This document shows, in pieces, positions 1 to 9,100 of a stretch of DNA of 26,172 nucleotides. How positions within the stretch are numbered: position 1 is the stretch's first letter; every line of letters starts with the position of its first letter. A program made the position numbers and the translations under genes. Origin of the DNA: Veillonella absiana. GTDB lineage: Bacteria > Bacillota > Negativicutes > Veillonellales > Veillonellaceae. A model generated the notes under the pieces. It was not told where the DNA came from. It did no database searches and worked only from the letters and a program-made list of their open reading frames with translations. The stretch lies in NCBI RefSeq assembly GCF_032970905.1, contig NZ_JAWJZA010000023.1. One strand, given 5' to 3'.

Positions 1-140
1 TAATCTTGGAATTCAGCTTGACCTTTTTCAGCCAATACTTTTGTGATTGCTGCAGTTAATGTAGTTTTACCATGGTCAACGTGACCGATAGTACCAATGT
101 TAACATGTGGTTTAGTACGTTCAAATTTAGCTTTTGCCAT
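1..140 (-). CDS. tuf: Elongation factor Tu, N-terminal fragment (cut by window edge)
   Basis: EF-Tu is the GTPase that brings aminoacyl-tRNA to the ribosomal A site. Only the first 46 codons are in the window; the rest lies beyond position 1. The visible protein begins MAKAKFERTKPHVNIGTIGH and contains the P-loop GHVDHGKT near residues 19-26, diagnostic of EF-Tu. The ATG is at 138-140, preceded by a GGGAGG Shine-Dalgarno about 8 nt upstream. It follows fusA by 51 nt on the same strand with no terminator-like hairpin between, so it is the last visible gene of the str operon. A second tuf 3' end lies at the other edge of the window, so the genome appears to carry two tuf copies in the same orientation. 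Identity is certain; completeness cannot be judged. Confidence 0.97.
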   Translation of the reverse strand, partial: MAKAKFERTKPHVNIGTIGHVDHGKTTLTAAITKVLAEKGQAEFQD

Positions 141-191
141 TTTAAATTGTCCTCCCGGATAATTATTGTAATATGTTAATTCAAAAACGAA

Positions 192-2267
192 TTAGCCGTT
201 TTTCTTTGCTTGAATTTCTTCAGCAATTTTCTTAGGCACTTCTTCGTAATGGTCAAATGTCATGGAGTAGTTACCACGACCTTGAGTTTTGGAACGAAGA
301 TCAGTTGCGTAACCGAACATTTCACTCAATGGAACGTATGCTTTGATGTGTTGGTTGCCGTTGCGAGCTTCCATACCATCCATACGGCCACGACGAGAGT
401 TCAAGTCGCCGATTACGTCGCCCATGTATTCTTCAGGAACATCTACTTCTACGGACATGTAAGGTTCAAGTAATGCTGGGTCAGCTTTACGAGCGCCTTC
501 TTTGAAGCCCATGGAACCTGCAATTTTGAAGGCCATTTCGTTGGAGTCAACGTCATGGTAGGAACCATCGAATACAATAACTTTAATGTCAACCATAGGG
601 AAGCCAGCAATTACGCCAGTTTCCATAGCTTCTTTAACACCGTTCTCAACAGGTCCGATGTATTCACGAGGAATCGCACCACCTACGACTTTGTTTTCGA
701 ACTCGAAGCCAGCGCCTGGTTCTTGTGGAATAATTTCCAACCAGCAGTGACCATATTGACCACGACCACCGGATTGACGTACAAATTTACCTTCAGCTTT
801 AACAGCTTTTTTGATAGTTTCGCGATACGCTACTTGAGGTTTACCTACGTTAGCTTCAACCTTAAATTCACGATTCATACGGTCAACAATAATATCCAAG
901 TGAAGTTCACCCATACCGGAGATGATAGTTTGACCTGTTTCTTCGTCTGTACGAACTTTGAAAGTAGGATCTTCTTCTGCCAAACGAGCAAGAGCAGCAC
1001 CCATTTTTTCTTGGTCCGCTTTAGTTTTAGGTTCTACAGCTACGGAGATAACTGGTTCTGGGAATTCCATGGATTCAAGGATTACAGGATTTTTTTCATC
1101 ACACAATGTGTCGCCTGTTGTAGTATCCTTCAAGCCAACCGCCGCAGCGATGTCACCAGCGTATACTTTTTCGATTTCTTTACGTTCATTCGCATGCATT
1201 TGAAGGATACGGCCGATACGTTCTTTTTTACCTTTAGTGGAGTTGAAAACGTAAGAACCGGATTCCAATTGACCGGAATAAACGCGGAAGAAAGCTAATT
1301 TACCAACATAAGGGTCAGCCATGATTTTGAATGCCAATGCGGAGAATGGTTCTTCATCGGAAGAAGGACGAGTTATTTCTTCTTCAGTATCAGGATTAAC
1401 ACCTTTGATGGCAGCGATGTCAGTTGGAGCTGGCATGTAATCAATTACAGCATCCAATAACATTTGTACGCCTTTGTTTTTATAGGAAGAACCGCAAAGA
1501 ACTGGGAACAATTCGTTAGCAATAACTGCTTTACGCAATGCTGCTTTCAATTCTTCCACAGAAATTTCTTCACCTTCCAAGTATTTCATCATGATTTCAT
1601 CGTCTGTTTCAGCGATAGCATCAATCATCATTTCGCGACGTTCATTCGCTACTTCTACATACTCAGCAGGGATATCAGTAATTTCAAATTCTTTACCGTC
1701 ATCACTAATGTAAATTTCGGCTTTCATAGTCATCAAGTCGATGATGCCTTTGAAAGTATCTTCTGCACCGATAGGAACTTGGATAGCCATTGCGTTAGCA
1801 CCTAGGCGTTCTTTCATCATGTCTACAACACGGAAGAAATCAGCACCTACAGTATCCATCTTATTTACATAAGCGATACGAGGTACGCCATAAGTAGTAG
1901 CTTGGCGCCATACTGTTTCAGATTGTGGCTCAACGCCACCTTTAGCACTGAATACAGCTACGGAACCGTCAAGTACACGCAAAGAACGTTCTACTTCTAC
2001 AGTAAAGTCAACGTGACCAGGAGTATCGATGATGTTGATACGATGCTCTTTCCATTGACAAGTTGTCGCAGCAGAAGTGATTGTGATACCACGTTCTTGT
2101 TCTTGCGCCATCCAGTCCATGGTAGCAGCGCCTTCATGAACTTCACCGATCTTGTATACGCGACCTGTGTAGTAGAGGATACGTTCTGTAGTTGTTGTTT
2201 TACCAGCATCAATGTGGGCCATGATACCGATATTACGAGTTTTTTCTAATGAAAATTCTCTTGCCAC
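192..2267 (-). CDS. fusA: Elongation factor G (EF-G), translocation GTPase
   Basis: EF-G drives tRNA-mRNA translocation and, with RRF, ribosome recycling in the cytoplasm. The product is 691 residues, the normal family length. Visible motifs are the P-loop AHIDAGKT (about residues 17-24), the G2 region RGITI, the G3 motif DTPGHVDF, the G4 motif NKMD, and GRGQYGH in the domain IV region. The start is GTG at 2265-2267 (protein MAREFSLEKTRNIGI), preceded by AGGAG about 8-9 nt upstream; this fits the usual EF-G N-terminus better than any internal ATG. It lies 21 nt after rpsG and 51 nt before tuf, the classical str operon order rpsL-rpsG-fusA-tuf. No truncation or frameshift is seen. Long open frames on the opposite strand here are coding shadows. 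Confidence 0.98.
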   Translation of the reverse strand: MAREFSLEKTRNIGIMAHIDAGKTTTTERILYYTGRVYKIGEVHEGAATMDWMAQEQERGITITSAATTCQWKEHRINIIDTPGHVDFTVEVERSLRVLDGSVAVFSAKGGVEPQSETVWRQATTYGVPRIAYVNKMDTVGADFFRVVDMMKERLGANAMAIQVPIGAEDTFKGIIDLMTMKAEIYISDDGKEFEITDIPAEYVEVANERREMMIDAIAETDDEIMMKYLEGEEISVEELKAALRKAVIANELFPVLCGSSYKNKGVQMLLDAVIDYMPAPTDIAAIKGVNPDTEEEITRPSSDEEPFSALAFKIMADPYVGKLAFFRVYSGQLESGSYVFNSTKGKKERIGRILQMHANERKEIEKVYAGDIAAAVGLKDTTTGDTLCDEKNPVILESMEFPEPVISVAVEPKTKADQEKMGAALARLAEEDPTFKVRTDEETGQTIISGMGELHLDIIVDRMNREFKVEANVGKPQVAYRETIKKAVKAEGKFVRQSGGRGQYGHCWLEIIPQEPGAGFEFENKVVGGAIPREYIGPVENGVKEAMETGVIAGFPMVDIKVIVFDGSYHDVDSNEMAFKIAGSMGFKEGARKADPALLEPYMSVEVDVPEEYMGDVIGDLNSRRGRMDGMEARNGNQHIKAYVPLSEMFGYATDLRSKTQGRGNYSMTFDHYEEVPKKIAEEIQAKKNG

Positions 2268-2288
2268 AGTTATTAACTCCTCTTCTTA

Positions 2289-2759
2289 TTACCAACGATA
2301 ATGAGCAAATGCTTTATTAGCTTCTGCCATTTTATGAGTGTCTTCTTTTTTCTTGATAGCAGCGCCTGCATTATTGAAAGCGTCCATCAATTCGCCTGCC
2401 AAACGTTCTTTCATAGTACGTTCGCCACGAAGACGAGCATAGTTTACCATCCAGCGAATGCCCAAGGATAAACGACGGTCAGAGCGCACTTCAACCGGTA
2501 CTTGGTAGTTAGCACCACCAATACGACGAGCACGAACTTCTAATACAGGCATTACATTTTTCAAAGCCTGATCAAAAACTTCTATTGGGTCTTGACCCAT
2601 TTTGGAACGAATAATTTCAAATGCATCATATACGATAGTTTCGGCAATACCTTTTTTACCATCGTACATAACTTTGTTAATGAAACGTGTAACTAATTTA
2701 GAGTTGTACACCGGATCTGGAAGTACATCACGTTTCGGAACAGGGCCTTTTCTTGGCAT
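2289..2759 (-). CDS. rpsG: 30S ribosomal protein S7
   Basis: S7 is a primary 16S rRNA binding protein that nucleates assembly of the 30S head and contacts tRNA in the E site. The product is 156 residues, typical of bacteria, beginning MPRKGPVPKRDVLPDP and ending AHYRW. The reading frame extends two codons further to a TTG, but the ATG at 2757-2759 gives the standard S7 N-terminus and has a GGAGG about 7-8 nt upstream, so I use it. It sits between rpsL and fusA on the same strand. In E. coli S7 represses translation of this operon; I cannot identify an S7 target here with confidence. Confidence 0.98.
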   Translation of the reverse strand: MPRKGPVPKRDVLPDPVYNSKLVTRFINKVMYDGKKGIAETIVYDAFEIIRSKMGQDPIEVFDQALKNVMPVLEVRARRIGGANYQVPVEVRSDRRLSLGIRWMVNYARLRGERTMKERLAGELMDAFNNAGAAIKKKEDTHKMAEANKAFAHYRW

Positions 2760-2817
2760 GTTCAATTCCTCCTTTATGTATGATGTGAGTTTACTTTGTC
2801 AGTTTTAGGAAGCTAAA

Positions 2818-3192
2818 TTATTTTTTAGCTCTTTTAGCGCCATATTTGGAGCGGCTTTGCATACGGTTTTGTACGCCAGCTGTATCCAATGCACCACGAA
2901 CAATGTGATAACGCACACCTGGAAGGTCTTTTACACGACCGCCTCTGATAAGTACAACACTGTGTTCTTGTAAATTGTGACCAATGCCTGGGATGTAAGC
3001 AGTTACTTCAATACCATTTGTCAAACGTACACGGGCAACTTTACGAAGCGCGGAGTTAGGTTTTTTAGGAGTAGCTGTATACACACGAGTACAAACACCA
3101 CGTTTTTGTGGGCTGTCTTGCAACGCTGGAGCTGTAGATTTTTTAGTCAAGCTTTCGCGACCTTTGCGTACTAGCTGATTGATTGTTGGCAT
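2818..3192 (-). CDS. rpsL: 30S ribosomal protein S12
   Basis: S12 sits at the decoding centre of the 30S subunit and affects translational accuracy and streptomycin response. The product is 124 residues starting MPTINQLVRKGRESLTKK. The frame stays open 19 codons upstream, but the ATG at 3190-3192 has a strong AGGAGGTG 5-8 nt before it and gives the canonical N-terminus. The two lysines linked to streptomycin resistance when mutated are both wild type (K43 in TPKKPNS, K88 in GGRVKDLPG), and the following D89 is the residue methylthiolated in many bacteria. The sequence therefore predicts a streptomycin-sensitive S12. It lies between the L7Ae-like gene and rpsG in the str operon. Confidence 0.98.
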   Translation of the reverse strand: MPTINQLVRKGRESLTKKSTAPALQDSPQKRGVCTRVYTATPKKPNSALRKVARVRLTNGIEVTAYIPGIGHNLQEHSVVLIRGGRVKDLPGVRYHIVRGALDTAGVQNRMQSRSKYGAKRAKK

Positions 3193-3264
3193 TAGGGCAC
3201 CTCCTTTCCGAATTTGAGATTTATAATTGATCTGCCTAGCAAATGCCATTCAGATATTACCAAG

Positions 3265-3510
3265 TTAACGTAACACGCCTACGGCCGTCGCCTTAACTTT
3301 GATGCGACACGCACGTCCTAGCGCATCCATTGAGTGCTCTTCATCCACCGGGATGTTGTATTCTTCACACAACGTTCTTACAGGTGTCGTAACTCGTTCG
3401 TCGCTATCGTTTGCTAGATACACCAGTTTGACTTCGCCTCTAGCGACAGATTTCTGAGTCTGCTTAGCACCGATCGTTTTTTTCAACGAATGTAGATGTT
3501 CGATTTCCAT
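3265..3510 (-). CDS. ybxF: L7Ae-family K-turn binding protein (YbxF-like), first gene of the str operon
   Basis: This 81-residue protein begins MEIEHLHSLKKTIGAKQTQK and resembles the small L7Ae/L30e-family proteins (YbxF, YlxQ) of Firmicutes, which bind RNA kink-turns and occur beside rpsL. The visible pattern IGAKQTQKSVARGEVKLVYLA, split here only by my reading, carries the lysine-rich beginning and the helix-strand alternation of the family, followed by a central NDSDE and a C-terminal hydrophobic strand ending AVGVLR. The ATG at 3508-3510 has AAGGAG about 7 nt upstream; the frame extends 19 codons further but those residues do not look like the family. It is the promoter-proximal gene, 72 nt before rpsL. 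The biological RNA target in this organism is unknown. Confidence 0.9.
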   Translation of the reverse strand: MEIEHLHSLKKTIGAKQTQKSVARGEVKLVYLANDSDERVTTPVRTLCEEYNIPVDEEHSMDALGRACRIKVKATAVGVLR

Positions 3511-3567
3511 AGGAACTCTCCTTCTGTAACATGCAGAACAGGCATACCTGTCCTCAAGCACTATCAC

Positions 3568-3596
3568 AGTATACCAATTACACCCCTAGGTGTCAA
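3568..3596 (-). promoter_or_regulatory. Consensus sigma-70-type promoter of the str operon
   Basis: On the minus strand TTGACA (3591-3596) is followed by a 17-nt spacer and TATACT (3568-3573). This is a full -35 and a near-consensus -10 at optimal spacing, about 58 nt upstream of the L7Ae-like start codon. It would drive L7Ae-like, rpsL, rpsG, fusA and tuf. It shows that this operon is transcribed independently of rpoBC. Confidence 0.85.
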
Positions 3597-3777
3597 CAGA
3601 TTTCATTCCTCAATTCCGCACAAAATGTGCATTCTTTATGTACACGCTTTCGTGTGTCTCAAAAGCACTTCATCTAAGTAAATTTTTATTTCTTTTATGC
3701 ATTTTATTTTGCATATTTTGTATTTTTACTCATTTTTTACAATTCTTTTACGTAAAAATCAACCCATTATTGCGAAA
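3597..3777. other. Intergenic region between divergent str operon and BCCT transporter
   Basis: AT-rich DNA between the two divergent promoters. I see two short inverted repeats, GCACA-AAA-TGTGC and ACACG-CTTT-CGTGT, with no adjoining T-run, and no convincing gene. Short open frames here lack ribosome binding sites and have low-complexity translations. Confidence 0.6.
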
Positions 3778-3807
3778 TTGGCATAATAGTCTCATTTATG
3801 TTATAAT
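3778..3807 (+). promoter_or_regulatory. Promoter of the BCCT transporter gene
   Basis: TTGGCA (3778-3783), an 18-nt spacer and a perfect TATAAT (3802-3807), with TG one base before the -10 box (extended -10). It is about 70 nt upstream of the transporter start codon and divergent from the str promoter, so the transporter does not depend on neighbouring operons. Confidence 0.8.
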
Positions 3808-3815
3808 TGTAATGC

Positions 3816-3829
3816 CAAACAATTGTTTG
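3816..3829. promoter_or_regulatory. Perfect 14-bp palindrome near the transporter transcription start
   Basis: CAAACAATTGTTTG is a perfect palindrome beginning 9 nt after the -10 box, so it overlaps or directly follows the expected transcription start. The position suits a repressor operator, possibly one responding to osmolarity or to the transported solute. No regulator gene lies next to it, so the binding protein is unknown. Confidence 0.5.
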
Positions 3830-3836
3830 CAAAAAT

Positions 3837-3862
3837 TTTTTCAGAATGATTTTTCAGAATGA
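3837..3862 (+). repeat. Tandem 13-bp repeat in the transporter 5' leader
   Basis: TTTTTCAGAATGA occurs twice back to back (3837-3849 and 3850-3862), directly before the AAGGAG ribosome binding site. Function unknown. It could be a replication slippage product or a paired protein-binding site. Confidence 0.85.
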
Positions 3863-3877
3863 AAGGAGATTAACTTA

Positions 3878-5899
3878 GTGATCAAATTAATCAAACAACA
3901 CTCTACTTTTAATCCACCTGTAATTCTAGCAAGTTTATTGTTAGTCTTATTTTTAAGCATTACAAGCCTCATTATACCAACCAAATTTCAAGAAACTTTA
4001 TTTGCCTTCCGTGAATTTGTTTCCGTCAATTTTGGTTGGTTTTATATTTTAACGGTCGGTATATTCTTAATATTTATTATATTTCTTGCCCTAAGCACCT
4101 TAGGTGATATTAAACTTGGTCTTGATGATGAAGAACCAGAATTCTCCTTCACTTCATGGTTAGCTATGTTATTCGCTGCTGGTACTGGTGTTGGTCTCAT
4201 GTTCTTTGGCGTATCAGAGCCCTTGTCACATCTCAAATCTGATGTCACCTTAGTTGATGGTGTTCATTCCGCACAACAGGCCGTATTTTTAGCAATGTTC
4301 CACTGGGGTCTTAACGCTTGGACTGTATATGGTATTATGGCACTAGCCCTCGCCTATTTTGGTTTCCGTTATAAATTGCCACTATCTTTACGATCCTGTT
4401 TCTATCCTATATTAAAAGATAAATTAAATGGAGGATTTGGACACGCTGTAGATGCCATCGCCCTTATCGTTACGGTTTTCGGTATCATGACTACACTCGG
4501 CTTTGGTGCCGCCCAACTAGGCGCGGGGCTAGAGCATCTTTCTGTAATAAATAGCAATAATCTATTAGTACAGATCATCCTAGTTGTTGCGCTTATGTCC
4601 ATTGCCGTTCTTTCAGCAATCTCTGGCGTCGGCAAAGGTGTCAAAATCATTAGTGAAATCAATGTAGTCTTAGCTTTGTTATTTATGCTATTTGTATTAT
4701 TTGCTGGTCCCACTCTTCATATTTTACAAGCCTTTGTAGACAACTTTGGCTATTATCTTGCTCACATTGTAACTACCGGTTTCGATACCTATGCCTACGA
4801 ACCACAAAACCAAGAATGGTTTAATAATTGGACTGTTCTGTTCTGGGCATGGTGGTTATCTTGGACGCCATTCGTAGGCTTATTTATTGCTCGTATTTCA
4901 AAAGGACGTACAATTCGAGAATTTATCTTTGGTGTGCTTGTGATCCCTACTATATTTACTATAGTATGGTTCAGCATCTTTGGTAATACAGGTATTTTCA
5001 TTGATAATACAGTCGCAAATGGTGCACTCAATCAGTTAACTGGTACTCCTGAAAAATTACTCTTTGCATTTTTAGATTACTTACCCGCCTCTTCCATTAG
5101 TAGCACCTTAGCTTGTTTAATCCTAGGTTTATTCTTTATTACGTCTGCCGATTCTGGCATTTATGTATTAAATAATATTGCTACAGAAGACAAAAGCAAA
5201 TCCATTCCTAAATGGCAGTGCATCATGTGGGGCCTTATTATGGTCATCATTACAATTAGCCTATTGAGTGTAGGCGGATTAGATGCACTACAATCTGTTA
5301 CGTTAATTATGTCATTACCATTCGGTATATTACTATTGATTATGTGTTACAGTTTATGGCGTGGTTTGATGCATGATGAAGCTTATTTTAGTACAGATAC
5401 ACATGTAACAGCACAATATTGGGATAGCAAAAATTGGAAACGTGGATTATCTAAGATACTTAATCAAACGACCCAAGCCGATATTTTGCAATTCTTAAAA
5501 TATACTGCACTCCCTGCTATGTACCAAGTCAGCCATGAGTTAACAGAAGAATATGGTTTTAAAACCACACTCAATCGAGACTTCCATGAAGAAGATGCTT
5601 TCTGTGAAATCTGTATCGAAATCGAAAATATGAGAAACTATACATACGGTATCAAAGCGGTAAAAAAAGAAATCTCAGAGCATATGATCGATGATAGTAG
5701 TCTTCCACATATCCAAGATTCTGAAACAGTAATACCTATGACATACTTCTCAGATGGCCGGGCCGGTTACGATGTACAATATATGACTCGCGATGATTTA
5801 ATTATGGATATCATCAAGAACTACGAACGTTATCTTTCTCTATTAGATGAAGTCGGTGCAGAAATGATGGCTCACGATCAAGAAGAGTTAGGAGAGTAA
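3878..5899 (+). CDS. BCCT-family transporter (BetT-like, choline/betaine/carnitine type)
   Basis: Secondary transporter of the betaine-choline-carnitine family in the inner membrane, importing a quaternary ammonium compound, usually with H+ or Na+. Length 673 residues, close to E. coli BetT (677). About twelve hydrophobic segments span residues 15-490. Family motifs seen: the glycine-rich stretch GTGVGLMFFGVSEP at 102-115, FHWGLNAW at 141-148, the tryptophan-rich signature WTVLFWAWWLSW at 318-329 followed by PFVGLFIARISKGR, and TSADSG at 421-426. A hydrophilic tail of roughly 180 residues follows (about 495-673), as in BetT, where the tail is involved in osmotic control. The start is GTG 3878-3880 with AAGGAG about 10 nt upstream. 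It stands alone, with its own promoter and terminator, between rpoC and the str operon. No betA/betB/betI genes are adjacent, so the substrate is not established. Confidence 0.92.
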   Translation: MIKLIKQHSTFNPPVILASLLLVLFLSITSLIIPTKFQETLFAFREFVSVNFGWFYILTVGIFLIFIIFLALSTLGDIKLGLDDEEPEFSFTSWLAMLFAAGTGVGLMFFGVSEPLSHLKSDVTLVDGVHSAQQAVFLAMFHWGLNAWTVYGIMALALAYFGFRYKLPLSLRSCFYPILKDKLNGGFGHAVDAIALIVTVFGIMTTLGFGAAQLGAGLEHLSVINSNNLLVQIILVVALMSIAVLSAISGVGKGVKIISEINVVLALLFMLFVLFAGPTLHILQAFVDNFGYYLAHIVTTGFDTYAYEPQNQEWFNNWTVLFWAWWLSWTPFVGLFIARISKGRTIREFIFGVLVIPTIFTIVWFSIFGNTGIFIDNTVANGALNQLTGTPEKLLFAFLDYLPASSISSTLACLILGLFFITSADSGIYVLNNIATEDKSKSIPKWQCIMWGLIMVIITISLLSVGGLDALQSVTLIMSLPFGILLLIMCYSLWRGLMHDEAYFSTDTHVTAQYWDSKNWKRGLSKILNQTTQADILQFLKYTALPAMYQVSHELTEEYGFKTTLNRDFHEEDAFCEICIEIENMRNYTYGIKAVKKEISEHMIDDSSLPHIQDSETVIPMTYFSDGRAGYDVQYMTRDDLIMDIIKNYERYLSLLDEVGAEMMAHDQEELGE

Positions 5900-5964
5900 C
5901 TCTTCTCCATAATTTGGTTGAAAGAGCAGACATAACACTATAATTTATGATCTAATTTCATACG

Positions 5965-6024
5965 AAAAGGGATTGAAACCATAATCAGCATGTCCTAGCT
6001 GTTGGATTCAATCCCTTTTTCTTA
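5965..6024 (+). terminator. Terminator of the BCCT transporter gene
   Basis: Inverted repeat AAAAGGGATTGAA (5965-5977) and TTCAATCCCTTTT (6007-6019), 13-bp perfect arms around a 29-nt loop, followed by further T residues. It lies 66 nt after the stop codon. The opposite strand also ends in a short T-run, so it may act in both directions. Confidence 0.8.
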
Positions 6025-6033
6025 TCTATAAGT

Positions 6034-6067
6034 AAAAAGGAACAGCACCGGAGCACCATTCCTTTTT
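6034..6067. terminator. Second terminator, probably for rpoC (bidirectional)
   Basis: AAAAAGGAA (6034-6042) pairs with TTCCTTTTT (6059-6067) around a 16-nt GC-richer loop, giving A/T runs on both sides. It lies 127 nt beyond the rpoC stop and after the transporter terminator, between two converging genes. The remaining sequence up to 6193 shows no gene. Confidence 0.65.
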
Positions 6068-6193
6068 ATTGTAGTCATATTGTAATATAGTTCCTCACAG
6101 CAAATGATGCGAGTGTTCACGGCACGCTACTTAGGACTAACACATAAGTCACTAGTAAAGTCCACACTATATATACTATATTAATGCCTTATT

Positions 6194-9100
6194 CTATTCT
6201 TGTTCTGCGTCATCCGCAAGTACGTCGATGATTTCAGGTACTTTTTTAACTACTTCAATTTTACGATAACGACTCATCCCAGTACCGGCAGGAATCAATT
6301 TACCGATGATAACGTTTTCTTTCAAACCAAGCAATGGATCGATTTTACCCTTGATGGCAGCATCTGTAAGAACACGAGTTGTTTCTTGGAAGGATGCAGC
6401 GGACAAGAAGCTATCTGTTGCCAACGCCGCTTTGGTAATACCAAGCAATGTGCGATGACCAGTAGCATTTTCGCGACCATTCATTGTCAAACGACGGTTT
6501 TCTTCGTCGAAAGTATTTACATCAATCATATCGCCAGGAAGCATATCTGCATCGCCAGCTGTTTCAATTTTGATTCTATGAAGCATTTGACGAACAATAA
6601 CTTCGATATGTTTATCATTGATTTCTACACCTTGCGATTTGTATACTTTTTGAACTTCGTATACCAAGTAACGTTGTGTAGCCTCTGTACCCATTACGCG
6701 CATAATGTCATGAGGGTTGACGGAACCTTCTGTTAGGCGTGTGCCCAATGCAACTACGTCGCCATCTTTCACGATGATACGGGAACCATAAGGGATGAGG
6801 TAATCCATTTCAATACCATCTTGGCCAGTGATGAAGATTGTGTTTGTACCTTTTTTATTGTCATTAGGTACAACGCGAACTACACCTTCATTTTCAGCGA
6901 TAATGGCATTACGTTTTGGCTTACGTGCTTCGAACAATTCTTCGACACGAGGCAAACCTTGTGTAATATCGTCACCGGCAACACCGCCTGTATGGAACGT
7001 ACGCATTGTCAACTGTGTACCAGGTTCACCGATGGATTGAGCGGCAATGATACCAACTGCTTCACCGACTTGAACTTGGTTACCAGTACCCAAGTCGCGA
7101 CCATAACATTTACGACAAACGCCATAAGGGGAACGACAAGTCAATACGGAACGGATTTTAACTGTTTCATAGTGTTTTACTACTTCATTAGCCAACGCGT
7201 CTGTAATTTCACCGTTCAATGGAACGATAACTTCGCCAGTTTCTTTGTTCACTAATTCTTCCGCAGCAATACGGCCTACGATACGGTCTTTTAATGGTTC
7301 GATAATACCAGTACCTTCAACGATAGCTTCCACTTCGATACCATGGATTTCATTGTTGTGTACTTGTACTTCTTTTACATCACTGCGAAGAATAACTTCA
7401 ATACCTTCTTCTGTCAATTGAGTATGTGCAGGGAAGATTTCATTACCTTCGCTATCCACAACAGCATTTACAGTGTCTTTATGCAACATGTTTTGAACCA
7501 TTGTGTCTTTCAATGTTTGACGGATGCTATCATCACTTTCACCAAGGATGATTTTTTGAACCAAGTTTGTATGGTTGATATCGCTATCAGAACCCAAGTG
7601 AACACCACGCAATGCGATGGATGTTACTTTGGATGCAGCAATGTCCTCTAAGGATTGTTCATCAAGAATTGTTTCTGCAGGCACCATCAATTCACCAGTT
7701 TCTGCATTCACAACATCTTTATCAAGAACGCGGCCCAATAATTTATCTTTCAACAAATCAAGCGCTTGGCGAGCATTTGTTGCCAAACGAGCACGTTCAC
7801 GAACTAAATCGATACCTACGATATCACAGTCATCTTCACGAACGATAACGTCTTGAGATACGTCAACAAGACGACGTGTTAAGTAACCGGAATCGGCTGT
7901 ACGGAGTGCTGTATCGGCCAAACCTTTACGCGCACCATGAGAAGATGTGAAGTAATCAAGTACTGTCAAACCTTCTTTAAAGTTTGCTTTGATTGGCAAG
8001 TCAATGATACGACCAGATGGATCGGCCATCAAACCACGCATACCGGCAAGCTGACGGATCTGGTTTTTATTACCACGGGCACCAGAGATAGCCATCATAT
8101 AAATTGGATTGAAGCCATCTTTATCGATTGCCATGTTATCCATCATAGCATCAGTAACGTCTTCTGTTGCTTGCGTCCACAATTGGATAGTTTTACGATA
8201 GCGTTCTTCTTCGGTAATCAAACCACGACGGTATAAACGAGATACTTTTTCTACTTCTTCGTCTGCCGTATCAAGTACCGAAGTTTTGATTTCTGGTACT
8301 TTAATATCAGCAATCGCTACGGTCATACCAGCGCGACGAGCGAAAGAGTAACCAAGGGATTTAATGCGGTCCAAGAGTTCCGCTGTTTTTTCGTTACCGA
8401 ATAATTGGAAACATTGGTCAACTAAGTTACCAACAGTTTTCTTATCCATAACTTTACCCAAGGAATATGTACCATCTTCACGTTGTACGTATTGCCACAA
8501 TTCAGGGAATAATGCATTGTTAAAGATTAAACGACCAGCAGTAGTTTCTACACGGCCATGCTCAGGCAAACGGATGTACAAGATATCTTGCAAACCGATA
8601 ACCTTAGCTTCGTATGCCAACATAACTTCATCGAAGTTAGCGAATACTTTAGCTTTATCTTTTGTATCTTCACGTACTACGGTTAGGTAGTATGTACCCA
8701 AAATCATATCCTGAGATGGAACCGCTACAGGTTTACCATCTTTTGTGGACAAAATGTTATGAGATGAAAGCATCAAAGTACGAGCTTCTGCTTGCGCTTC
8801 TACGGACAATGGTAAGTGACACGCCATTTGGTCACCGTCAAAGTCGGCGTTGAATGCAGTACATACTAATGGATGCAATTTGATAGCACGGCCTTCCCAA
8901 AGAATTGGTTCGAAGGCTTGGATACCAAGTCTATGAAGTGTAGGGGCACGGTTCAAGAGAACTGGATGTTCTTTGATTACTTCTTCCAATGCTTCCCAAA
9001 CACCATTACCAAGCCGCTCTACTTGACGTTTAGCGGCTTTGATATTGCTTGCTACACCAACTTCTACCAAACGTTTCATTACGAAAGGTTTGAATAATTC

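Noticed and set aside
555..1298. 247-codon open frame on the plus strand, antisense to fusA
   Set aside because: It is the shadow of a strongly coding EF-G gene; its translation is rich in F, S and T, matches no family I know, and lacks a ribosome binding site. Similar plus-strand frames across rpoB, rpoC and the rpl genes were rejected for the same reason.
3590..3862. Open frame of 90 codons in the gap before the transporter
   Set aside because: No Shine-Dalgarno, low-complexity translation (F, L, C-rich), and it runs through the transporter promoter and leader repeats.
3837..3862. CodY-type box in the transporter leader
   Set aside because: The repeat contains TTTTTCAGAAT, but comparison with AATTTTCWGAAAATT gives about five mismatches, and I cannot tell whether this organism has CodY.
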